Positions 1 through 8,120 of a stretch of DNA of 64,000 bases are shown one piece after another. Position 1 is the stretch's first letter. Every line of letters starts with the position of its first letter. This DNA comes from Deltaproteobacteria bacterium. GTDB taxonomy: Bacteria; Myxococcota_A; Polyangia; Polyangiales; Ga0077539. Location of the stretch: NCBI GenBank assembly GCA_030694465.1, contig JAUXYJ010000074.1, forward strand, positions 34,582 through 98,581. Reading direction: 5' to 3'. Below the pieces are notes generated by a model. The model searched no databases, was not told the DNA's origin, and was given only the letters and a program-made list of their open reading frames with translations. A program made the translations under genes and the position numbers.

Positions 1-2
1 GC

Positions 3-683
3 TCGACCGACGCGGGGGTGACCTGGAGCCCCGAGGTGAGGGTGGACAGTGACACGGCAGGTGCGCGTGATTCGCGTGGTGTTTCGCTGGCTGCTGACAC
101 TGCGGGCAATGTGTACGTGGTGTGGCAAGACGCTCGCACAGGGCGCTCGTTTGATATCTATGGGCGCGCTTCGAACGATCGTGGGATCGGGTTTGTGAGC
201 CCCGATCGCCGCGTGGACACTGCGCCGGGAGACCTCGATTCGATCCGTCCCACGGTGCACGCGCTCACGGGTGGCCGCGCAGTCGCCGTGTGGACCGACG
301 TGCGCGCAGGGCGGCCCAACGCGTGGTCCAACGTGAGCAGCGACCGAGGGGCGACGTGGCGCGCGCGTGACGCGCAAGTGATGGGCGGAACTCCAGGGCG
401 CTCGTCGTCGTTTGACCTTGTCTCAAGCGCCACGAGCGCGCTCGTGCTCGCGGCCTGGAGCGATGACCGCAACGGTCGCCGAGACATCTACGCGAACTTC
501 TCGCTCGATGGCGGCGCGACGTTTCAGCCAGAGGATGTGCGACTTGACTCGGGGGTCTTGGGCGCCGCGGACAGTGAAACCCCCAGCGTTTTTGTTGCTG
601 GAAGCGTAGGCCATGTGACGTGGGTCGACCGCCGCGCCGACAACGTCAACGGTGACATTTACTATCGCGCGCTGCGTCCCTAA
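3..683 (+). CDS. BNR/sialidase-like repeat protein, C-terminal part (5' end outside window)
   Basis: The frame is open from the first bases, so this is the end of a longer protein. The visible part contains repeated blade-like motifs: S-x-D-x-G-x-T-W/F (at the window edge, and S-S-D-R-G-A-T-W, S-L-D-G-G-A-T-F further on) alternating with V/A-W-x-D-x-R-x-G. These Asp-box/BNR blades are typical of secreted beta-propeller proteins in myxobacteria. No catalytic residues of a true sialidase can be judged from this fragment. It ends with a TAA stop about 235 bp upstream of ruvA. An extracellular or cell-surface role is inferred from the family only. Confidence 0.75.
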   Translation, partial: STDAGVTWSPEVRVDSDTAGARDSRGVSLAADTAGNVYVVWQDARTGRSFDIYGRASNDRGIGFVSPDRRVDTAPGDLDSIRPTVHALTGGRAVAVWTDVRAGRPNAWSNVSSDRGATWRARDAQVMGGTPGRSSSFDLVSSATSALVLAAWSDDRNGRRDIYANFSLDGGATFQPEDVRLDSGVLGAADSETPSVFVAGSVGHVTWVDRRADNVNGDIYYRALRP

Positions 684-918
684 GCGCCAAAGCTGCGCAT
701 TGGGGGGACATCTCGCCTCGCACCTGGGACGCGGACGCGCGTTTGATTTTCCGGGATTTCAGCGCAACATCGCGCGCGTCACGCGGGTGTATCGCAGCAC
801 TCAAACCGGGGCGGGTCGCGCGACGGTTCGCGTGTGGGGCGTACAATAGCGCGGACCTCGTGACATTGCCTGTCCACTACGTCCGTTCACCGATGCAAGA
901 TTAGGCTAGAGTGCCTTT

Positions 919-1542
919 ATGATTGGTCGGCTGCATGGCCTTGTGGTGGCAGAGAGCGCGGATGGTTCGGCGGTCGTAGACGTCGGGGGCGTGGGCTACG
1001 AAGTGTGGGTGCCGTTGGGTTCGCTGGGCCGCGCACCACGCGAGAGCGATGGGCGCGTCACGCTGTTGATTCACACGAGCGTGCGTGAGGACGCGATCAC
1101 GCTCTATGGGTTCGCCGATGCGTTTGAGAGGGACGTGTATCGCTACCTCACGAGCGTCACCGGAGTGGGGCCACGCATCGCGATTGGGATCTTGGGTGCG
1201 CTCGCTCCGGTCGAGCTGGCGAGCGCGATCACGCGCGGGGACATCAAGCGCCTGCAGACCGCGCCAGGCGTAGGAAAAAAGCTCGCCGAACGCCTAGTGC
1301 TTGAGCTCAAAGACAAGCTCGGCAGCGCCGTCCCTTCGGGCACCTCGGCGGTGAGCCTTGGCGCACACGCAGGGGCCCCTGCGTTGGGCAGAGCGGGGCC
1401 CACGGGGCTTTTGGTGGATGCGCTCACGAAGATGGGCTTTAAGCCAATGGAGGCCGAGCGTGCTGCGCTTGAGCTCCGCGACCGAGCGACGGAGCCGCTG
1501 GATGTGCTCATGCGGGACGCGCTGCGATTGCTGACGAGCTAA
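919..1542 (+). CDS. ruvA: Holliday junction branch migration protein RuvA
   Basis: RuvA binds the four-way junction as a tetramer and loads the RuvB motor. The 207-residue product begins with the family start M-I-G-R-L and has an N-terminal OB-fold (about 1-65). Two helix-hairpin-helix motifs follow (T-G-V-G-P at about 81-85 and A-P-G-V-G-K-K at about 115-121), then a flexible linker and a C-terminal domain III that contacts RuvB. Its length matches the family. It is followed 55 bp later by ruvB. ruvC, often the first gene of this cluster, is not in the 235 bp upstream. Confidence 0.96.
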   Translation: MIGRLHGLVVAESADGSAVVDVGGVGYEVWVPLGSLGRAPRESDGRVTLLIHTSVREDAITLYGFADAFERDVYRYLTSVTGVGPRIAIGILGALAPVELASAITRGDIKRLQTAPGVGKKLAERLVLELKDKLGSAVPSGTSAVSLGAHAGAPALGRAGPTGLLVDALTKMGFKPMEAERAALELRDRATEPLDVLMRDALRLLTS

Positions 1543-1597
1543 CGCGCTGACGAGCCGTGGCACCGAGCGCAACAAGACGAAAATAGAGAGTGAACCC

Positions 1598-2653
1598 ATG
1601 GCGGACGAGAGCACACGAGAAGGCATGATCAGCGGCACGAAGCGCGAAGACGACGTGGGCTACGATCTCACGCTGCGGCCCAAAACGCTGAGAGAGTACA
1701 TCGGTCAGCGCGCGCACAAAGAGAACCTTGAGGTCTTTGTGCAGGCCGCGATCGCGCGCGGAGAGCCCCTTGAGCACGTGCTCATCCATGGGCCTCCGGG
1801 GCTGGGCAAGACCACGCTCGCGCAGATTTTGGCCAACGAGCTTGGGGTGCAAATGCACGCAACGAGCGGCCCGGCGATTGAGCACAAGGGCGCGCTCGCG
1901 GGGATGCTCACGCGCCTGAGTGAGCGCGATGTGCTCTTCATCGATGAGATCCATCGCTTGCAGCCCGCGGTCGAAGAGAATCTCTATCCTGCGATCGAAG
2001 ATTTTAGGATTGATATTGTGACCGGCGATGGCCCTCACGCGCAGGCGATTCAGCTCCCCCTGCAGCCCTTCACGTTGGTCGCCGCGACGACCCGCACGGC
2101 GCTCGTGACGGGCCCGCTGCGATCACGTTTTGGCATGGAAATCCGCTTGGATTTCTACCCCCCCGAGGACCTCGCGCTGATCGTCCATCGCTCGGCGCGC
2201 ATGCTCAAGATCGCGATCACTGACGACGCCGCGATGGAGATCGCGACGCGAGCGCGAGGCACACCGCGGATTGCCAACCGATTGCTTCGCCGCGCGAGAG
2301 ATTTTGCACAAGTCGCAAAGCAATCCCAGGTCGAGTGCGAGATCGCACGCTTGGCGCTCGATCGCCTGGGGGTCGATCGGCTGGGTCTCGACGAGATGGA
2401 CCGTCGCTTGTTGCGGGTGCTCATCGAGAACTTTAACGGGGGCCCCGCGGGGCTCGAGACCCTCGCGGCGGCCCTCGCCGAGCCCAAAGACACGATCGAG
2501 GATGTGTACGAGCCGTTCTTGTTGCGACAGGGGCTCTTGCTGCGCACGCCACGTGGGCGGCATGCCTCGCTGCGAGCGTACAACCACCTGGGGGTATCGC
2601 CTCCCGCGGCGCCCCCAGGGGGGCCCCAGGGGACGCTCTTCGGCAGCGGCTGA
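1598..2653 (+). CDS. ruvB: Holliday junction DNA helicase RuvB
   Basis: AAA+ motor that drives branch migration with RuvA. The 351-residue protein has Walker A G-P-P-G-L-G-K-T-T (65-73), Walker B with D-E-I-H-R (116-120), a sensor-1 A-A-T-T-R (162-166), an arginine-finger region G-P-L-R-S-R-F-G (172-179) and a C-terminal winged helix with the R-T-P-R-G-R-H-A region. The start ATG follows GAGAGTGAACCC. It very probably shares a transcript with ruvA. The GC-rich, proline/glycine-rich tail after the winged helix is short and not conserved. Confidence 0.97.
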   Translation: MADESTREGMISGTKREDDVGYDLTLRPKTLREYIGQRAHKENLEVFVQAAIARGEPLEHVLIHGPPGLGKTTLAQILANELGVQMHATSGPAIEHKGALAGMLTRLSERDVLFIDEIHRLQPAVEENLYPAIEDFRIDIVTGDGPHAQAIQLPLQPFTLVAATTRTALVTGPLRSRFGMEIRLDFYPPEDLALIVHRSARMLKIAITDDAAMEIATRARGTPRIANRLLRRARDFAQVAKQSQVECEIARLALDRLGVDRLGLDEMDRRLLRVLIENFNGGPAGLETLAAALAEPKDTIEDVYEPFLLRQGLLLRTPRGRHASLRAYNHLGVSPPAAPPGGPQGTLFGSG

Positions 2654-2737
2654 ACAATGAGCTTGGCGCTGCGTAGGTCGCCTTGGTGGGCACGCTGTGC
2701 GCTCTCGCACGCGTCACCAGAGGCTACGCGCGGACGA

Positions 2738-3010
2738 TCAGGACAGGGCCTTGTCGAGGGACTCGTTGATCTTGCCCTCGATGGTGCCCTTCATCGCGCG
2801 CATCATGAACGACAGCTCAAGCTCGATGCGGACGTTGGTCTCAGTGACCTTGAAGGTGCCCGTGACGGGCGCCGTGATGTTGAAGACGTCGTCGGCCCAG
2901 GTGCCCTTGATGCCCATTTTTTCTTGGAGCTTCACGAGCATTTGGTCTGCGCGCTTTTTGGCTTCTTCTTTGCCGAGGGCGTGCGTGCGGCTGATGTCGA
3001 TTGCGGCCAT
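2738..3010 (-). CDS. Polyhydroxyalkanoate-granule-system family small protein
   Basis: A 90-residue protein with M-A-A-I-D-I-S-R-T-H at the start, an early helix rich in Lys/Glu, and beta-strand blocks G-T-W-A-D-D-V-F-N-I and G-T-F-K-V-T-E-T-N. This resembles the PHA_gran_rgn family (PF09650) of small proteins often found near polyhydroxyalkanoate genes and elsewhere in proteobacteria. No PHA synthase is visible here, so the link to granules is by family name only. A good Shine-Dalgarno AAGGAG lies 10 bases before the ATG. It is convergent with ruvB. Confidence 0.7.
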   Translation of the reverse strand: MAAIDISRTHALGKEEAKKRADQMLVKLQEKMGIKGTWADDVFNITAPVTGTFKVTETNVRIELELSFMMRAMKGTIEGKINESLDKALS

Positions 3011-3159
3011 GATGTGTGTTCTCCTTGCAAAATATCAGTAGAAACTCGGTGCTCTCTGCGCGAAACGGCCAGCGCCGGACCGCGTGAGAGTTTAACGAAA
3101 GTGGCAGGCTACACCGCTCCCCCCGGGACGCAAGCAAGACCGGAACCCCCCGCGCGCGA

Positions 3160-5325
3160 TCAGCCTGGGCCGCAGGTGACGGTGACCGTGGTGCTGTTGT
3201 TGGTCTCGTTGCACTCAGCGTTGGCGCCGTCGTCGTCCAAGCGTACGAAGTAATCGCGGGTCGAGCCTGGCGCAGGGATGCTCACGCACACACGCTGCGA
3301 GGCCATCGGGGTGACCATCCCTGTCGTGGTCGCCGCGCCGATGCGCATGCCGCCCATCGCAGGGTCGCGGTCGTACACCGTGACCAAGACAGGGCGCGCG
3401 CTTGAGCTGCCGTCGTTGCGTACGGTCACACAGACTTGGGCCATGCCGGCAGCGCAGTTTGAGGGCTCGGGGCGCGCGACGAGGTCTGGCGCGAGCAAGA
3501 ATCTCTCGCGTGAGCGGTTGAGCCGAAACGTGTTGTGGGTGAGCCACGAGGCGGGCTCGCGGACCGGGACGCGGCCGTCGTCCAGGAGGTTGTCAATGTG
3601 GTAGCCGTGCTCGTTCCAGATGCCTCGCGCGCCGGACCAGATCGACGAGCCACCGCTCCAGATCTCGAGCCCCGGGACGCGCTCGGTCGCCTGAAGCGCC
3701 GCGGGGATCTTGTCCCCTGCGAACGCCGCGCAAGTGTTCGCACCGAAGATAATGTCGGCCTGCCCGTTGTTGTCCACGTCTGCGATGACCGCTTGTTCTG
3801 TGCGGGTCTGTGACGGGTTCCAGTTTTGATAGAGCACGCGGCCGTTGCGTCCATCGAGGACAAAGAACTGCTCTTCGTCGTTGTAGACCACTTCGCTCGC
3901 GCCATCGCCGTTGAAGTCAAACACGGTGCTCGAGGTGACCTCGCTCGAGCTGTCCTCGGTGACCGTAGACCATCGCACGCCGCGCGAGACACAGCCGCCC
4001 GTCGCGTCCAGACATCCCGGGTCAATCACGCTGTAGCGCAGCGCCCCAGCGACGCCGATTTCTGCTTCGCCATCACCATCGAAGTCCGCGATGGTGGGCG
4101 CCCCGCCGATGCTCGTCATGGGCACCGCGACGGTCCATCGCACTGCGCCCGTCCTGCGATCGAGGATCTCGACTTGCCCTGCGCGCACGCGAACGATCTC
4201 TGCGACGCCATCGTGCCCCGAGCGATTGGCCGCGTTGAGCACGTCGCCTACGGCCGCAAAGCCGTCGCCCATTGCGCTAAACCGCACGGTGCCGTTGGCC
4301 TCGTAGACCGTGCCGCCGGCGATCACTTCGAGCGAGTTGTCGTTGTCCAAATTGGACACCACGCTCAGCGGACCTTGCCCGTTTACGCCGGTGGTGCCGG
4401 TGCCACGCCAGAGCAATCCGCCGGTGCGACCGTGAAAGACCGCAGAGCCCGCGACGACCTCGGGGATGCCATCGGCATTGAGATCCGCGATGTTGATCGC
4501 TGGATTTGCACCGCCGATCGTGCCCGTACCAGACGAAATCCAATAGCGACGACCGTCGGCATAAAACGCGATGAGCCCAAACGTGGCTACGTCCGAACGA
4601 ACAGCAACGATCTCAAGACCATTGCTCGGGATGCCGTCGAGATCGCCCACCGCGACGTGCCCGTCCCAGCGCAAAATCGAGGTTCCGGTCGCGTCGTTGG
4701 GCATCGCCGTGCCCGTCTGTGACCAGAGCAAACGGTGTGGCGCGGCGCCCGAGATCACGCGCAAGACCGCGTTGCGGTAGCTGTTGGCACAGTCAAACGT
4801 CATGAAGGCGATCTCGGGCACAGGGCTCTCGTCGGGGGCCTCGAGCATGATGTTCGCGACCGCCGGTGTTGAGCACACTTGGTCGACGCCCATAAAGGCC
4901 ATTCCCGGTGTATTTGCACGCCAATGAAGGCTCAGGCTCGGGCTCCGAAATGCCTCCGGTGAGGGCGTAATCGTGCACAACGCCGGTCCCCCATCGCCAC
5001 CTCCAGCGCCATCGCTGCCGCCACTCGAGCCGTCGCCGCCACCTCCAGCGCCGTCGCTGCCGGTTGAGCCGCCGTCCATGCCCGAGGTCCCGCCGTCCTC
5101 GCCGGTCGAGCCTCCGTCGATTCCGCCAGCATCTTCGCTGGTCGTTGCGCCGTCGCCGTTGCCGCCGCCGAGGTCGTTGACCACGTCGCCGTTGCCCGTC
5201 CCACCGTCCTCGCCAGGCTGAATGGGGTCTGAGCATCCGGCCAACGCCAGAAGACTCATCGCCAAGACGCCGCGGCGCGATGACAAGCTGAGGGGCCCTG
5301 CAAACAAAACCTTAGGTCGCGACAT
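3160..5325 (-). CDS. FG-GAP/VCBS-repeat lipoprotein with C-terminal CARDB-like domain
   Basis: The frame opens upstream at 5373, but AGGAG lies 3 and 9 bases before two ATGs (5331 and 5325), so I use the latter. A signal sequence ends in a lipobox L-A-L-A-G-C. About 75 residues of Gly/Asp/Ser linker follow, then a seven-bladed FG-GAP-like propeller with repeated D-x-D/N-x-D/N-G calcium loops (for example I-A-D-F-D-G-D-G-E-A-E and I-A-D-V-D-N-N-G-Q-A-D). The last ~100 residues (V-R-N-D-G-S-S-S-A-R-P-V, then E-C-N-E-T-N-N-S) look like a CARDB immunoglobulin-type domain. It is probably an outer-membrane surface lipoprotein; the ligand is unknown. Confidence 0.8.
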   Translation of the reverse strand: MSRPKVLFAGPLSLSSRRGVLAMSLLALAGCSDPIQPGEDGGTGNGDVVNDLGGGNGDGATTSEDAGGIDGGSTGEDGGTSGMDGGSTGSDGAGGGGDGSSGGSDGAGGGDGGPALCTITPSPEAFRSPSLSLHWRANTPGMAFMGVDQVCSTPAVANIMLEAPDESPVPEIAFMTFDCANSYRNAVLRVISGAAPHRLLWSQTGTAMPNDATGTSILRWDGHVAVGDLDGIPSNGLEIVAVRSDVATFGLIAFYADGRRYWISSGTGTIGGANPAINIADLNADGIPEVVAGSAVFHGRTGGLLWRGTGTTGVNGQGPLSVVSNLDNDNSLEVIAGGTVYEANGTVRFSAMGDGFAAVGDVLNAANRSGHDGVAEIVRVRAGQVEILDRRTGAVRWTVAVPMTSIGGAPTIADFDGDGEAEIGVAGALRYSVIDPGCLDATGGCVSRGVRWSTVTEDSSSEVTSSTVFDFNGDGASEVVYNDEEQFFVLDGRNGRVLYQNWNPSQTRTEQAVIADVDNNGQADIIFGANTCAAFAGDKIPAALQATERVPGLEIWSGGSSIWSGARGIWNEHGYHIDNLLDDGRVPVREPASWLTHNTFRLNRSRERFLLAPDLVARPEPSNCAAGMAQVCVTVRNDGSSSARPVLVTVYDRDPAMGGMRIGAATTTGMVTPMASQRVCVSIPAPGSTRDYFVRLDDDGANAECNETNNSTTVTVTCGPG

Positions 5326-5493
5326 AAGCATCGGCTCCTGTGGGAGTGAAACCACTGTTGCCCGGGCACGCACACGCGCGTTTTACGGGGCAAGACTCTT
5401 GCGGAGTCTGCACGATGGAGGTGTGTTTCGCCTAGCAAAGTCGCACGGGAATCTGTCCAGCAGTATCGCTATCTTGGAGTGTGACCTAGCACC

Positions 5494-6393
5494 CTACCGA
5501 CGCCGGATACCCACCCAGTAGAGCTCGCGAAGTCCGACCCCGGTGTCGCTCTCAATGCGTTGTCCGTCGGCGGTCACTCGGCCTGTGCCGAGCACTTTGG
5601 CAAAGCCCGCGTCGAACCGATCGGACTCGAGCTCGTGGCCCATGGTGATAAACTCTACTCGCGTATTTGCAGGAAGTTCTGCGCGGTTTCGGATGGACAA
5701 CCGCATCGGAGTTGAGCTCGTGAGCGCCGCGGGGCCGAGCGCATAGAGCGCATCCAGTGGGGTGGTCTGCGCAAACGCGGGGCCTTGGTAGCGAGCGACT
5801 CCCAGCGCGCGAAAGCTGAGCATGCGGCCCTCGTCGGCAAACGAGGGAGTGAGCCTTGTCCCAGCCGCGACCGTGAGCGAGACGTCTCCCGCGGTGAGCG
5901 TTGTGCCAGACGAGACGCCCGAGACGATGGGCGTGCCTGCGGTCGACAGCGAGGGCAACCGGATGGGCTCTTCGTAGCGTGCGATGCCGCGCTGCACGTT
6001 GGGGAGCGTCGCGTAGACGATGGCGTAGGGCTGCGCGAGGACCTCGCCGTGGACAGCAAAGACCGCAGGATCCATGCGGCCATTGAGCGCGTGATCAAAG
6101 GTCCCAGTCGCGCTCACTTGCACATCGATGCAGCGCCCAGCGCCGCACAAGGTCAGCGTCGCGCCCGCGATGGGTTGCCCTGCGAGGTCCGTCACGCGAC
6201 CGCTCACGCGCTGTACACACAGCAAGCGAGGGCTCTCGTCGCCGAGGGTCTCGGTGCAGCCCGTGCCGCCGGTGTCCATCCGCGCGGGCACCGTCGGTTG
6301 CATTGTCATCGAGGTTGCAACATCCGCGCAATGCGTGGCGGCGATCGCGACAAACGAGAGGAGCAGACGAATTCGCGCGTTGGAGAGAGTCAT
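5494..6393 (-). CDS. Putative lipoprotein with carboxypeptidase-regulatory-like domain
   Basis: The start is taken at the ATG at 6393, giving a signal peptide ending A-A-T-H-C (lipobox with an unusual His at -1) and 299 residues. Residues about 60-110 (V-S-G-R-V-T-D-L-A-G-Q-P-I-A-G-A-T-L-T-L) match the carboxypeptidase-regulatory-like/transthyretin fold used in secreted proteins. The rest is beta-rich with no motif I recognise. It is transcribed divergently from the FHA/sigma-54 regulator, about 110 bp between starts, so the two could share a control region. Function unknown. Confidence 0.65.
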   Translation of the reverse strand: MTLSNARIRLLLSFVAIAATHCADVATSMTMQPTVPARMDTGGTGCTETLGDESPRLLCVQRVSGRVTDLAGQPIAGATLTLCGAGRCIDVQVSATGTFDHALNGRMDPAVFAVHGEVLAQPYAIVYATLPNVQRGIARYEEPIRLPSLSTAGTPIVSGVSSGTTLTAGDVSLTVAAGTRLTPSFADEGRMLSFRALGVARYQGPAFAQTTPLDALYALGPAALTSSTPMRLSIRNRAELPANTRVEFITMGHELESDRFDAGFAKVLGTGRVTADGQRIESDTGVGLRELYWVGIRRR

Positions 6394-6504
6394 GGTGAGT
6401 GCAAAGCTCCGGAGGGGTTCAGGTGTGAGCGCAAATTGCGAGTGCAAGTGTCGGGCCTGCGATCAATGCCCCCACAGAGTCGCACGCAGGGTAAGGTATC
6501 TCGC

Positions 6505-7959
6505 GTGTCGAAACTGCGATCGAGTGGCGGATCTGTCGACGAGGCAACGTGGGTTGGACAGACCGAGGTTGATCCCGCGCACGGGACCGCGCGTGTGCGG
6601 GTGCTCCAGGCGTTTGTGCCTGGGCAGACCGTGCGGATCGAGCTTCCGCCGGTGGTTGACACGACGATGACCCTGACGTTGGGCCGATCGCGCGAGAACG
6701 ACGTGGTGCTGTTGGATCCAACGGTCTCGAGACAGCACGCGCTGCTTGTGTTGCGGGGCTCCGAGGTGTTTGTTCAGCGCGTGGCGGGCAGTCGTGGACC
6801 CATTCGCGTAGGCGAATCGCTGATGGATGGGGTTGAGCCCGTGCAGATCGCGCTCGGCGCTCCGTTTGCGCTTGGCGACATCGTGGTGATCGTTCGCGAA
6901 GAGCGAAGAGCGCCCATGCCTCGCACGGGGAGCACGCCTGAGAGCGGGATTCTTCATCGCTCGGCGTCCATGCGCGCGGTGCTCTCGTTGCTTGCGCGCG
7001 TGGCGGATTCGCCGATGCCCGCGCTCGTCTTGGGAGAGACTGGCACCGGAAAAGAGCTCATCGCGCGCGCGCTTCACGACGGCTCATCCCGCGCTCGGAT
7101 GGCGTTTTTGGCAGTCAATTGTGCGGCGCTTCCTGCGCACTTGCTCGAAGCCGAGCTGTTTGGGTTTGAGCGTGGCGCGTTCTCGGGGGCTGTCGCGAGC
7201 AAACCAGGGCTCTTCGAGGCCGCGCACAAAGGGACGCTCTTGCTTGACGAAGTGGGCGAGCTCTCGATGGATGTGCAGGCCAAATTGCTGCGCGTACTAG
7301 AGACCGGCGAGCTCTTGCGGCTCGGGTCAGTGAAGCCTCGCTCGGTGGACGTCCGCGTAGTGTCTGCGACGCACCGTGATCTCGCATCGATGGTAGAATC
7401 TGGGACATTTCGCAGGGATTTGTACTATCGCATCCAGGGCGTCACCCTCACGCTCCCGCCGCTGCGCGAGCGCGTCGACGACATTGATGTCCTCGCTGTG
7501 CACTTTGCGCGCGCGGTCTTGCGCGGGGCCGAGCCCACGTTTGGTGTGGGAGTGCTCGAGGCGCTCAGGGCGTATCCGTGGCCCGGCAATGTGCGCGAAC
7601 TTCGCACAGTGATCGAACGCTCGGTGTTGCTCTCTGGCAACGCGCACATTGAGGTAGGACATTTGCAGCTCAATCCGATTGTGCACCCACCGCAATTGGC
7701 CTCGAGACCTACGATGGCTCCCGCTGCGCCCTCACGGATGGCTCGTCCCGCGCCGGGCGAACGCAAGACTGAGCAGAGCCTCAAAGATGAGCTCCGCGCG
7801 CTCGAACATGCGCGCATCGCGGATGCCCTCGAAGAGTGCGGAGGCAACCAGTCGCAGGCCGCGATTCTCTTGGGAATGCCCAGGCGAACGCTCGTCGCTC
7901 GCCTCGCAGAGTTGGGCCTCACCAAGGGCAGCGTAGGCAAGACGCGCGACGAGGAGTGA
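6505..7959 (+). CDS. FHA-domain sigma-54-dependent transcriptional activator
   Basis: A 484-residue enhancer-binding protein. An FHA phosphothreonine-binding domain (about 45-130, with G-R-S-R-E-N-D at 60-66 and S-R-Q-H at 75-78) replaces the usual receiver domain. The AAA+ core has Walker A G-E-T-G-T-G-K-E (177-184), the sigma-54 contact loop as G-A-F-S-G-A (224-229) and Walker B L-L-L-D-E-V-G-E-L (245-253). The C-terminus is a Fis-type helix-turn-helix (E-E-C-G-G-N-Q-S-Q-A-A-I-L-L-G-M). The GTG start at 6505 is preceded by GGTAAGG. The same frame is open back to 5785, but that stretch is antisense to the neighbouring lipoprotein gene. FHA activators usually respond to Ser/Thr kinases, and two are encoded in this window. 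Confidence 0.93.
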   Translation: MSKLRSSGGSVDEATWVGQTEVDPAHGTARVRVLQAFVPGQTVRIELPPVVDTTMTLTLGRSRENDVVLLDPTVSRQHALLVLRGSEVFVQRVAGSRGPIRVGESLMDGVEPVQIALGAPFALGDIVVIVREERRAPMPRTGSTPESGILHRSASMRAVLSLLARVADSPMPALVLGETGTGKELIARALHDGSSRARMAFLAVNCAALPAHLLEAELFGFERGAFSGAVASKPGLFEAAHKGTLLLDEVGELSMDVQAKLLRVLETGELLRLGSVKPRSVDVRVVSATHRDLASMVESGTFRRDLYYRIQGVTLTLPPLRERVDDIDVLAVHFARAVLRGAEPTFGVGVLEALRAYPWPGNVRELRTVIERSVLLSGNAHIEVGHLQLNPIVHPPQLASRPTMAPAAPSRMARPAPGERKTEQSLKDELRALEHARIADALEECGGNQSQAAILLGMPRRTLVARLAELGLTKGSVGKTRDEE

Positions 7960-8120
7960 GCGCTCTTTGTGCGCTGTGTGGGCTCTGAGAGAACGCTCTG
8001 TTGAGCAGAGTTTGCTCAGCGCATGTGCCCGTGTGTGTGCAGAAAATGCCCAGCAAAATCAGTAGGCGATCTCAGGGTTTCCTCGTAGTTTGTACTTGCA
8101 CGCACAAAGAGAGGTCGGCG

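Noticed and set aside
3826..4722. 298-codon plus-strand frame
   Set aside because: Antisense to the FG-GAP lipoprotein and Ala/His/Arg-rich without motifs.
5785..6504. 240-codon upstream extension of the sigma-54 activator frame
   Set aside because: It is antisense to the lipoprotein gene at 5494-6393 and has no domain; a GTG with good Shine-Dalgarno at 6505 starts a complete FHA protein.
8001..8120. Upstream start for the selenoprotein-like frame
   Set aside because: The ATG at 8121 has the Shine-Dalgarno and opens on a signal peptide; the extra residues do not.
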